Source of the DNA: Vagococcus entomophilus | GTDB lineage: Bacteria > Bacillota > Bacilli > Lactobacillales > Vagococcaceae | Reading direction: 5' to 3' | DNA length: 64,000 bases | Assembly: GCF_003987595.1 (NCBI RefSeq) | Contig: NZ_NGJZ01000003.1 | Span: forward strand, 62,001 to 126,000 | Shown here: in pieces, positions 9,941 through 17,569 of the stretch | Position numbering within the stretch: the first letter of the stretch is position 1 | How the letters are laid out: each line of letters starts with the position of its first letter | Translations under genes and position numbers: made by a program | Notes under the pieces: model-generated | Seen by the model: only the letters and a program-made list of their open reading frames with translations | The model's database searches: none | What the model was told of the DNA's origin: nothing

Positions 9941-9965
9941 AAAAAAGCTCACTTATCGTGAGCTC
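9941..9965 (-). terminator. Attenuator hairpin between precursor and maturase
   Basis: Reading the minus strand, AGCTCAC, 5-base loop, GTGAGCT and then a run of six or more T. It lies immediately after the precursor stop codon and before the maturase start. Such partial terminators commonly make precursor transcript exceed maturase transcript in ribosomal-peptide operons. Confidence 0.8.
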
Positions 9966-10055
9966 TTAAATTGGTTGTTTACAGTTACAGTTATTTGTTG
10001 TTCTTCTTACCGCTTGTTCATATAGCGAACTATCATTTTTAGTAATTTTAAACAT
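9966..10055 (-). CDS. Short Cys-X-Cys precursor peptide (putative RiPP)
   Basis: A 29-codon gene. Ribosome site AAGAAGGA ends 7 bases before the ATG, an excellent match. The peptide starts MFKITKND, has a charged middle (YEQAVRR) and ends TTNNCNCKQPI, so both Cys lie in the last seven residues, within an Asn-rich tail that includes Asn-X-X-Cys (Asn22 to Cys25). Size, position directly before a radical SAM/SPASM maturase, intervening attenuator and downstream ABC exporter all fit a ribosomally made, post-translationally modified peptide. The tail suggests a thioether (sactipeptide or ranthipeptide type) crosslink from Cys to a neighbouring Asn or Thr. No double-Gly cleavage site is present and no protease gene is adjacent, so the leader-removal step is unknown. 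Confidence 0.72.
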   Translation of the reverse strand: MFKITKNDSSLYEQAVRRTTNNCNCKQPI

Positions 10056-10203
10056 AATAATATCCTTCTTCCATCATCGGAATAAACAAAAAAATACATT
10101 TTTCCATATTTATAATCGTATAAAAAAATAGATAATTACGATATATATATAATACATAAAATTAATATAAAAAACAAGTTTTTTTAAAATTAAACAATTA
10201 TAT

Positions 10204-10382
10204 ATTTTTAAAAACAACCAGATAATCACTTCCTATCTCTTCAAATTCATCTATACCACATTTTCAATGGAACAAATTCAACATAATCACTATTATATTT
10301 AGTTGCAATTTCTTCCATTTGCTACTTACTCCTCAATAGCACGCTAACAACTTCTTCTTTGATACATTAGAAATAATGGAGA
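10204..10382 (-). pseudogene. Possible decayed PqqD-like recognition domain
   Basis: On the minus strand, pieces in changing frames read IKEEVVSVLLRSK, then (after a stop) MEEIATKYNSDYVEFV, then IDEFEEIGSDYLVVFKN. Order and spacing recall a PqqD/RiPP recognition element, whose core is an LL turn, EEI...YnVD..eve, then a defLeeL helix. At least one stop and one frame change interrupt it. A ribosome site TGAGGAG precedes the internal ATG. The match is by eye on a short, degenerate stretch, so it remains tentative. Confidence 0.3.
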
Positions 10383-10947
10383 AACTAAGATAATACAGAC
10401 ACGAAATCCCACTATTTATTTAACCACTTATTTACGAAGGAGTACAAGTGTATTAGAAAGACTTGTGCTTACTTCTACCGCATCCCCACGTGCAGGATCA
10501 TTATCAAATGATTTTTTGAATATATAGCATGCAAAAATCCATGAACGAAATCTACATCGAACATATTTTTACATTGGTTATGCTATGTATCAACGGAATT
10601 AAAATTTGCACAGTTCTAGCCTCTGCTTCCCTTTATTTTTTTTCGATATGTTTGATGTTTCTAGAGTTGTTCGATTCAACTATTTCTTTTCCTAAATAAA
10701 AAGTACCATCTAACTACATGTTTCTTGCACTTATTTCTAGTGAACAAACATCTTCTACTACTTTCTGATTTATTGAATAACAAAAAAATAGTTTTCCTCT
10801 TACAAATTTTTTCATTCCATATAACTCTGTCCATAGTAGGATCATATCTAATCAAAATAAAAAATTTCATTCTTGGCTACTCTTTTATATTTTTATGTTA
10901 AAATATTTACATAAATATAACTTTTTATAACAAAAGGAGGAAACAAA
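10383..10947 (-). other. Gene debris upstream of the peptide cluster
   Basis: Minus-strand fragments in different frames look once-coding: about 10431-10560 reads SFDNDPARGDAVEVSTSL then SNTLVLLRK and stops, and about 10640-10870 contains YDPTMDRVIWNEKICKR and, in another frame, LDGTFYLGKEIVESNNS. None is recognisable or intact. The mixture of frames indicates decay rather than a live gene. The last bases (about 10880-10947) hold the promoter region of the small lipoprotein. Confidence 0.35.
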
Positions 10948-11094
10948 TTGAAAAAGAGACCTCTACTAGCTATGGGTATCCTTGCAATGATGCTTTTTTT
11001 AGTTGGATGCTTTGATCAGAGGGAACACGATTCAAAATCAGCAATAGATAAAAAACCAGATAACACTCATCACTCCTCCTATGATTATCACTAA
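10948..11094 (+). CDS. Small lipoprotein, probably 3'-truncated
   Basis: A 48-codon frame with TTG start, preceded by AAAGGAGG at ideal distance. It encodes KKRPLLAMGILAMMLFLVGC, a classic lipoprotein signal peptide with lipobox LVGC (Cys21), then a short hydrophilic tail. The last 57 bases overlap, in antisense, the 3' end of the EIIC gene, and the tail (DNTHHSSYDYH) is just the complement of conserved EIIC sequence. That pattern suggests a recombination junction near 11040 that cut both genes. Expression is plausible, but the mature peptide is likely not the ancestral one. Confidence 0.55.
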   Translation: MKKRPLLAMGILAMMLFLVGCFDQREHDSKSAIDKKPDNTHHSSYDYH

Positions 11095-12240
11095 ATAAAA
11101 TTTGGTTACGGTTGGTTTAAAGACTGAATTTGAAATGATAGTATCCAATAGTCCATATAGCATAAAAGTTCTTGCACCTAGCACCCACAGTAAGGTTTCA
11201 GATACAGCCGTTAAGAGACTATGAACAAACCATAACAATGGAGAAAAAAATAAAAATGAAAAATCCAAAGGCTCTGTAATCCCTGCGATACTCGCAACAA
11301 ACATTGAAGGCAACATCATTCCTTTGACTTCTTCTTTGCGCTCCTTTTTTGCGCAATAGATAATGGCTAACGCCACCGCAACAGAACCAAAGATTTTAAC
11401 AAAGCCAAAGGTTGCAAACCTTAAGGAGGAATCCATTTGTACAATCGAACCTGCATTGGCCATTTCTGCATAAAAGATATTGGCTGCCCCTGTATAGATT
11501 TTCCCGTTTATTTCTGCTGTCCCACCAATTGCCGTAAAGCAAAAGGGCATCCATAAGAGATGGTGTAATCCTGTAGGAATTAAAAATCGATTGCCAAATG
11601 AATAGATAAAAACGCCTAGTAAGCCCGCAGTTAAAATTACATTTGATAACTCATTAATCCAACTGTTTACAACCGGCCAAGCATAGCTAAACACAACAGC
11701 TAACACCAAAATGATAGGCGTTAAAACCATAAAACTCAGCCGTGATTCACCGTAAATACTAAAAATATCATTGAACTGAACCTCAGAAAATTTATTATGA
11801 ATATAGCCAACTAAACAACCTATGACCATTCCCAAAAACACGTTCATATCGACAACTTGAAATCCCAAAACCAGCCCTTGACCTGTACCATATAATCCCA
11901 TTTCTCCCGGTTCTGCTAGCAGGTTATTCATTGTTAGCCAAGCGTTGTTTGCTGCTAAAAAAAGAAGAAAACTGATTAGTCCTGTTAGCCCTGCTTCCAC
12001 TTTCTTTTTATTCGCCAAAGAGGAGGCAATGCCCACACAAAAAATCAAGGCTAGATTGTTGAGCATACTATCCATCATCGTTTTACCCAATGTCCCAATA
12101 GTTTGTAAAAATAAAGGCATAAAATTCATCTGTAAAATAACAGAAATTGCTAAGAATACGCCCATTACCGCCATAAACTTAACGGGTACAATAATTGATC
12201 TTGAAAACTTTTGCATAGCTTCAGCAAATTTCCCTTTCAT
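11038..12240 (-). CDS. PTS glucose/maltose-family EIIC, C-terminus cut
   Basis: A 400-residue membrane protein of the PTS glucose-glucoside permease family. The signature LIPTGLHHLLWMPF (about 220-235) and GITEPLDFSFLF (about 315) mark the EIIC substrate-binding region; about ten spans are visible. The frame stops right after VIWFFIYC, where family members normally run on into a cytoplasmic linker and EIIB domain. No EIIB or EIIA is adjacent, so the protein would need partners encoded elsewhere, or it is a truncated remnant. Ribosome site GGGAGG precedes the ATG. A near-perfect cre overlaps the promoter region, as expected of a sugar transporter. Confidence 0.8.
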   Translation of the reverse strand: MKGKFAEAMQKFSRSIIVPVKFMAVMGVFLAISVILQMNFMPLFLQTIGTLGKTMMDSMLNNLALIFCVGIASSLANKKKVEAGLTGLISFLLFLAANNAWLTMNNLLAEPGEMGLYGTGQGLVLGFQVVDMNVFLGMVIGCLVGYIHNKFSEVQFNDIFSIYGESRLSFMVLTPIILVLAVVFSYAWPVVNSWINELSNVILTAGLLGVFIYSFGNRFLIPTGLHHLLWMPFCFTAIGGTAEINGKIYTGAANIFYAEMANAGSIVQMDSSLRFATFGFVKIFGSVAVALAIIYCAKKERKEEVKGMMLPSMFVASIAGITEPLDFSFLFFSPLLWFVHSLLTAVSETLLWVLGARTFMLYGLLDTIISNSVFKPTVTKFYLVIIIGGVMSVIWFFIYC

Positions 12241-12293
12241 AAACTAACCTCCCAATTCTTTCGATACGTATCTAAACAAAGTTTACAATTTTA

Positions 12294-12307
12294 AGATAGC
12301 GCTTTCA
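12294..12307 (-). promoter_or_regulatory. CcpA cre site before EIIC
   Basis: On the minus strand TGAAAGCGCTATCT matches 13 of 14 positions of TGWAANCGNTNWCA. It overlaps a possible -35 box (TTGAAA) with TAAACT 17 bases downstream, so CcpA binding would block transcription of the EIIC gene when preferred sugar is present. Confidence 0.6.
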
Positions 12308-12614
12308 ATATTTTGAAGGGATTCTGGACCTAAGTCCAAAGATTGAGACCTAACAAACTACTTTTAGCCTCCTAAACAAAGCAAATAAATTTACTCGTAA
12401 ACTTGTAGTCGCATCAGGACAAATTGTACCCGCAACAACCAGTTGAAAGTTTGGATAAGAACATCCCTTCACACCGCTCCTTAGCTTAGGTTTTAGAACT
12501 TGAGCTCCATTTTTTAGTCTCTTATTAAATTAAGCATTAACGCTTGACGAGTTGTTCCCTTAATCATTTATACCGATTGAAATAGCTTAGTTTTCAACTT
12601 GAATAATCATAGAA
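12308..12614. other. Stretch with only unrecognised open-frame debris
   Basis: On the minus strand about 12350-12545 is open for some 65 codons without a start (contains NGAQVLKPKLRSGVKGCSYP and ends RRLKVVC). I do not recognise it. It may be a remnant of a gene formerly between the MFS exporter and the EIIC gene. Confidence 0.3.
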
Positions 12615-12656
12615 AAGAGCCTGGGACATAACTTAAAAGTTATGTCCCAGGCTCTT
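12615..12656. terminator. Long intergenic hairpin, terminator-like
   Basis: Perfect 20-base arms starting AAGAGCCTGGGACATAAC, separated by two bases. It lies downstream of the minus-strand MFS gene. The core GCCTGGGACATAAC recurs in related form at 22374 and 45931, a repeat family typical of enterococcal intergenic terminators. Confidence 0.8.
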
Positions 12657-12774
12657 AGTAGCCAAATAGACAGCTTAGGTTGAAATTAGCAAGATTTGAA
12701 GAGAACTCCCCCTGAATCTCTACTAATTTTCCGAAGTAAAACCCCTCTGTCCCACTCTCGTCTTGCTAGCAAAT

Positions 12775-13977
12775 TCAACTATGTTGTTCTTTTTTGGTCT
12801 TAGTTAAGAAAATAAAAACTATGTAAGAAAAACAACAAAATAGGGCAAATACATAAAAAGGCAATCTAATATTAATTTGGAATAAGGAAGTACCAAATAA
12901 CGGAGAAACAATTCCCGCAATTCCTTGTGTCATGGCAACCGCACCTGCAACGGATCCTTGATGTTCTTGTGAAACCGTAAGCGATGCACCTGCTGATAAG
13001 GAACTTATTCCAAGGCCAGCCCCGATACCTATTAAGACATAGCTAACAATTATTAATGCAAAGCTACTTTGAGCTGTTAGTAATAATAATCCTGCGACTA
13101 AAATAGGGACCCCTACTAACATCATTTTTTTAGCATGCCAATTTAATATATTAATTTGCACAACTTGAGTCAACATGAGCATAACACCTTGAACTACAAA
13201 TAATAAAGAAGCTGTTTTTGCACTTTGTGCTACTGTTTGAACCAATACGTCTTTGATATAAAGTGATGTCAAAAGTTGTAACCCAACTACAATAAACATA
13301 ATTGAACACCCTACTAATAACCATCCGAATAGACTTACTGTAAAGAATTTTTTGTTAGTCTTAACTGTGTTCTTTTGGCTCAAATTCTCAGAAGAATTAC
13401 TTTTATTTCCCTTAGGTAACCAAAAAATTAATAAAATTCCAAAAACAGCTAACATAATACTTGTCACATAAAATGGATTAAACAAATTGCCACTAGAGGA
13501 TAAAAGACCTCCTATAATTGGGCCTAAGACCATTGCCAATCCTGTAGCCGCCCCCAGTGAGGCCATATCTTTCGCTCTGTTTTCTACAGTAGAAATATCA
13601 GCCATATATGCATTTGCAGCAGTAGGTGCTGTCGTCATAAACATTCCCATGATAAACCTCACTAGCATTAATCCATATATCAAAAAATTAACAGCTTTTT
13701 CTGATGAAATAGCAAGTTTGAAGAATATTGTATAAAATACAAAGCCTATAGCCATTCCTAATAACCCAGTTACAATAACCGTTTTTCTTCCCCATTTATC
13801 ACTTAACTTCCCCCAAATTGGTGCAAATATAAGCATTGCAAAAGCTCCCAATGAAATCATAATTCCAATTTGATTAGGCAACATATGTGCTTTTGTTGAT
13901 ATTGCTGATAGAACGGGCATTGTGATATAGATTCCTAAATAAGAAATTAGTGTTGCAAAAAACAACTTATTTTTCAT
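12775..13977 (-). CDS. MFS drug/metabolite exporter
   Basis: A 400-residue major facilitator with twelve predicted spans. The loop 2-3 motif GKLSDKWGRKTVIVTG (about 56-71) is the family's motif A, and GPIIGGLLSSSG (about 152-163) is motif C of drug-proton antiporters, indicating efflux. Ribosome site AGGAGG precedes the ATG. A perfect palindrome upstream (14009-14031) suggests control by a TetR- or MarR-type repressor, but no regulator gene lies beside it. Substrate cannot be predicted. Confidence 0.85.
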   Translation of the reverse strand: MKNKLFFATLISYLGIYITMPVLSAISTKAHMLPNQIGIMISLGAFAMLIFAPIWGKLSDKWGRKTVIVTGLLGMAIGFVFYTIFFKLAISSEKAVNFLIYGLMLVRFIMGMFMTTAPTAANAYMADISTVENRAKDMASLGAATGLAMVLGPIIGGLLSSSGNLFNPFYVTSIMLAVFGILLIFWLPKGNKSNSSENLSQKNTVKTNKKFFTVSLFGWLLVGCSIMFIVVGLQLLTSLYIKDVLVQTVAQSAKTASLLFVVQGVMLMLTQVVQINILNWHAKKMMLVGVPILVAGLLLLTAQSSFALIIVSYVLIGIGAGLGISSLSAGASLTVSQEHQGSVAGAVAMTQGIAGIVSPLFGTSLFQINIRLPFYVFALFCCFSYIVFIFLTKTKKEQHS

Positions 13978-14008
13978 AAAAATTTCCTCCTACCTGATTA
14001 ATCCAGAA

Positions 14009-14031
14009 TTAAGATAACATTGTTATCTTAA
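14009..14031. promoter_or_regulatory. Perfect palindromic operator before MFS gene
   Basis: Eleven-base arms TTAAGATAACA / TGTTATCTTAA around one central base, about 32 bases before the exporter start. Length and symmetry fit a dimeric repressor of the TetR or MarR type controlling efflux. Confidence 0.65.
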
Positions 14032-15100
14032 AGATAAAAAAAATTCACTCACTTTGTATTTAAAAAAATAATCATAGAGAATGAAAATTTTTTATCTAAT
14101 GTAAAGCAGTAAATTAAACTAATATTACGGAGGGGACGTAATAAAATAATTTATGTACTCTTACAAAAAGCATTGTAGCACACTTTTTTTTTTAGGTAAA
14201 CCTTAATTCTATTTTTATTTTATTAAAATAATAGTTTTGGAAAATTTTTTTTGAGTTATGAATAGAAGCGATAATTATGATCAGTTGTTGTCATACCATA
14301 AAGAAACTTCTCCACTCCGCTCTTTTCTTATGGTTAGCAATTGTGAATTTGCTTGTAAATCATTGATTTTCGTAAAACGGGTGAGACGAAGAGGAGCGCT
14401 AAGACAAAACGAAACCGAAAAAATTTCATTACTATTAGCCTATATTCTGCCATTTATTTCACTATTAATTTTGTTTTTATGATTTTTAGAGGATTCCACC
14501 CCATTTTATAGATTCTTATACCTAAATTTATCGCATTTTTTTAAATTCAGATTTAACAGGAACTATCATCATTGCCAATAAAAAATACTATCGCTATTAA
14601 TCTCTGCGAACTAGCTAAAAATGTGGGGGCAATTTTTCAAAATCTTAAATCCCAGTTTTTAACCTTGGTTCAACTAGAGAACTAATTTGGGTCTAGAAAA
14701 ATTTAGGCATAAATCAACTATAACCAAGCAAAATTTGAAAAAGGGGATCCTAAAATTGAAGATGGCACCATTAATTTCTTCTATTTTTGAAGGAAAATAT
14801 AAACAAGCAATAGTTTTTAGTGGAGGTATGACATTAGCTGATGAAGCTAAGAGTCAACAAGCTTTTGCTGAAGCTATTTCACCATTGGTTGTTGAAGACA
14901 ACAAAGTGGTTGCTAGAAGATAATTCAAATGTACAAAAATATTTGACTGATATTGATGGTGAAAGTTTAGCTATGAATTAGACAACACTTACAATAATTT
15001 GTCTATTTTCCAAAAATAATTTTATAATAAAAAATAAAATTTGTGATTTTTATTCAGATATAGATCAAATTCTTGAAAAAATGGATGCCTCTGTAGGGCT
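14032..15100. other. Decayed region, no intact gene
   Basis: Mostly AT-rich non-coding sequence. Plus-strand fragments about 14570-14690 (NTIAINLCELAKNVGAIF) and 14760-14988 (FEGKYKQAIVFSGGMT, then AKSQQAFAEAISPLVVEDN, continuing after a frame change as SNVQKYLTDIDGESLAMN) look like one or two broken genes of unknown family. A 74-codon frame at 14258-14482 has no ribosome site and no recognisable features. Confidence 0.4.
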
Positions 15101-15142
15101 CACATAAAAAAAGAGTGGAAATATCCACTCTTTTTTTATGTG
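15101..15142. terminator. Strong bidirectional hairpin
   Basis: Perfect 19-base arms (CACATAAAAAAAGAGTGGA and its complement) with a 4-base loop. A and T runs inside the arms make it a terminator in both directions. It follows the decayed plus-strand fragment, supporting the idea that this fragment was once a gene. Confidence 0.8.
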
Positions 15143-15445
15143 TTTGTTTATCTTGGTATCAGCATAAAATTTCATGTAAACAAAAATACACAAACTTGTT
15201 TACGGTAGGATGAGTCTTTATGACTCGGTATCCAAAAAATCTTATTAGACATTTGAGTATAAGCATTTTGTATAGGTAAAGGTTTATTATCATAAATTGA
15301 ACAAAAAATATTAACTGCGAAAAAAGCGTCCCTATTGAATGGATCTATATCAATCTAAAACATGCGTTTTCTTTGGCTCCTATAATAGAAATACGGGCAA
15401 GTTATTCGTTATAATCTATTAAAGCGTTTTTTATTGTGCAAAAAA

Positions 15446-15655
15446 AAACAGCGACAACAGCTGAAAGAAAAAGTGTTAAACTCCTATCTATCATACCCAA
15501 TGTGTGGCTATCCAAGAATGACAAAGTATTTTAATGATGACCTAGCTATCTCCGTCAGTCGCTATCTAATTTATTGACTGATGAGCGAATTAGAGAGTCA
15601 TCTCAAACGATCAAGAAAATGAAAAAGCCTAAAACCAGCTGTGAAGTCACTCAAT
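15446..15655 (+). pseudogene. IS3-family transposase (OrfB) remnant
   Basis: One frame reads KQRQQLKEKVLNSYLSYPM then CGYPRMTKYFNDDLAISVS and RYLIY, a stop, then LMSELESHLKRSRK. This matches the IS3-family OrfB region YGYRRMT..L....g..v..KRVYRLM before the DDE domain. Stops interrupt it and both the DDE core and the terminal repeats are missing. It marks past insertion activity in this variable stretch. Confidence 0.5.
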
Positions 15656-15871
15656 TATCAAATCTAATTTAGATAGCCTATATAATCCAGTAACCCAAAG
15701 GGCTATCGCTCATAAAGTTTAGGCAAATATGACCAAATAATTTAAATAACATTTTTTATTATATTATATTTATTTACTCTATTCATAAAGAGATTACAAC
15801 ACTAAATTTTTATGATAAAATTTGATTAATAAGTGGTCTTTTTATAAAATAGGGTAAACTGAGAGGTAAAT

Positions 15872-17569
15872 ATGATGAAGAAAATTGGGATTGATCTAGG
15901 CACATCAAACAGCTTAGTTAGTTTTTGGAATGGTGAACAATCTGAACTTATTCCAAATCAGTTTGGTGAATACTTAACACCATCTGCTGTAGGAATTAAC
16001 GAAAAAAAAGAAATAGTAGTTGGGTCGATTGCTAAAGAACGACAATTCACTCATCCACACAAAACAGCAACCACATTTAAAAGATTTATTGGTACAGAAA
16101 AAAAATATACTCTTGGTGATAAAGAATTTTCATCAACCGAATTATCGGCATTAATTCTAAAAAGTCTTAAACAGGATGCTGAAAATTTTTTTGGAGAACC
16201 ATGTAGTGAAGCTATCATCAGTGTTCCAGCTTATTTTAACAATATTCAAAGAGAAGCTACTAAACAAGCGGCTCAATTAGCGGGGCTTAACGTTCAGCAG
16301 CTCGTGAGTGAGCCTACTGCAGCTGCTGTTGCTTACGGATTACATAGAGAAGATGATCAAACAATAATAGTTATTGACTTGGGGGGTGGCACATTCGATG
16401 TGTCCTTGTTAGAACTTTTTGAAGGCATTCTGCAAGTCGAGGCAATTGCTGGTGATAATCAATTAGGTGGAGAGGATTTTACTAGAATTTTAATGCTGGA
16501 TTTTTTACAGCAAAATAGTCTCGAAAAATTAGTATTAACCACTCAGGAACAAGCATTACTTTATAGTAAAATGGAGCACGTCAAACTAGCTTTAAGTATT
16601 CATGAGGCTGTAAAAATCGAAATTACTCTTAAAGATACAATTTACAGGTATTCAACTGACATTAAAAAATATGAGCAACTATGTGAAAAATTACTTGGAC
16701 GTATTCGCCGACCAATTATTCGCGCAATCCATGATGCCAATAAAACACTTACCGAAATTGATCGTGTCGTATTAGTTGGTGGTGCAACAAAAAGTCCAAT
16801 GATTCGTAATTTTATTGGGAAATTATTAAAAATTTTTCCTTATACAAAACTTGCTCCTGATGAAACGGTCGCTTATGGTGTCGGTATCCAAGCATCAATG
16901 AAAAGTGATTTAATGTTAAAAGACGAGATGATTTTAACTGATGTTTGTGCGCATACTTTGGGTGTGGACAGCATGAGTAAAAATATTCACGGTGAATGGA
17001 TTGATGGCATATTTTCCCCCATTATTGAGCGGAATACGTCCATTCCAGTCAGCAAGCAGAGAACGTACTATACCGTTATTGATAATCAAAAGGAGATCGT
17101 TTTTCCTATCTATCAAGGAGAAAACCCCAGATCGTCTGATAATTTAAAAATTGGCGAAATCAGTATGAAGCTGCCTCAAAAATCAGCTGGGTACCCTATT
17201 GATATCCGCTTTACTTACGATCAAAATGGCTTACTTGAAGTTATCGTCAAGGATGCAGCAGCAAATTCAGAAAAAAGATTAGTAATTGAAGAAAATCCAG
17301 GAAGTTTGACTAGTGAAGAAATAGATTCAGCATTAGAGAAATTAGCAGGACTAAAAATTCATCCTAAAAATCGTAGTGAAAATCAATTGATTATAGCTCG
17401 ACTTGAGAGACTCTATATGGAATTTATTGGAGAGCGTCGCAATTATATTCAACATTTATTAATCCAATTCAAAGCTTTACTCGATGAACAAGATGAAAAG
17501 CTACTTGAAGAACAACTTGTTGAATATAACCAAATAATTATGACTTTGGAACAGGAGCTATTGCTATGA
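15872..17569 (+). CDS. Hsp70-family (DnaK-like) chaperone
   Basis: A 565-residue Hsp70 homologue that is not the housekeeping DnaK (about 610 residues, with an acidic C-terminus). Nucleotide-binding motifs are intact: GIDLGTSNS (about 6-14), VIDLGGGTFDVS (about 167-178) and VVLVGGATKSP (about 301-311). The substrate domain follows (SIPVSKQRTYYTV...DIRFTYDQNGLLEV) and the helical lid is short. Ribosome site GAGAGG is 5 bases before the ATG. Its stop overlaps the next gene's start (ATGA), so it is translationally coupled to a membrane J-like protein. The pairing suggests a dedicated chaperone couple acting at the membrane; the client is unknown. Confidence 0.88.
   Translation: MMKKIGIDLGTSNSLVSFWNGEQSELIPNQFGEYLTPSAVGINEKKEIVVGSIAKERQFTHPHKTATTFKRFIGTEKKYTLGDKEFSSTELSALILKSLKQDAENFFGEPCSEAIISVPAYFNNIQREATKQAAQLAGLNVQQLVSEPTAAAVAYGLHREDDQTIIVIDLGGGTFDVSLLELFEGILQVEAIAGDNQLGGEDFTRILMLDFLQQNSLEKLVLTTQEQALLYSKMEHVKLALSIHEAVKIEITLKDTIYRYSTDIKKYEQLCEKLLGRIRRPIIRAIHDANKTLTEIDRVVLVGGATKSPMIRNFIGKLLKIFPYTKLAPDETVAYGVGIQASMKSDLMLKDEMILTDVCAHTLGVDSMSKNIHGEWIDGIFSPIIERNTSIPVSKQRTYYTVIDNQKEIVFPIYQGENPRSSDNLKIGEISMKLPQKSAGYPIDIRFTYDQNGLLEVIVKDAAANSEKRLVIEENPGSLTSEEIDSALEKLAGLKIHPKNRSENQLIIARLERLYMEFIGERRNYIQHLLIQFKALLDEQDEKLLEEQLVEYNQIIMTLEQELLL

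Noticed and set aside
7050-10055. Lanthipeptide or lasso-peptide cluster
   Set aside because: No LanM/LanB/LanC, no asparagine-synthetase-like cyclase and no transglutaminase-like protease. The only modifying enzyme is radical SAM.
10676-10870. 64-codon minus-strand frame
   Set aside because: It lacks a ribosome site, is extremely Lys/Arg-rich, and neighbouring frames carry equally coding-like pieces, so it is more likely part of a decayed gene.
12775-13977. Tetracycline resistance pump
   Set aside because: Motifs A and C are general to drug-proton antiporters; nothing specific to Tet proteins and no tetR neighbour, so resistance should not be inferred.
14258-14482. Plus-strand 74-codon open frame with a hydrophobic C-terminus
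   Set aside because: No ribosome site precedes it and no homology is recognisable; it lies in a region of debris, so I do not list it as a gene.
15101-15142. Terminal inverted repeat of an insertion sequence
   Set aside because: The arms are adjacent, forming one hairpin with T runs. There is no second distant copy flanking the transposase remnant.
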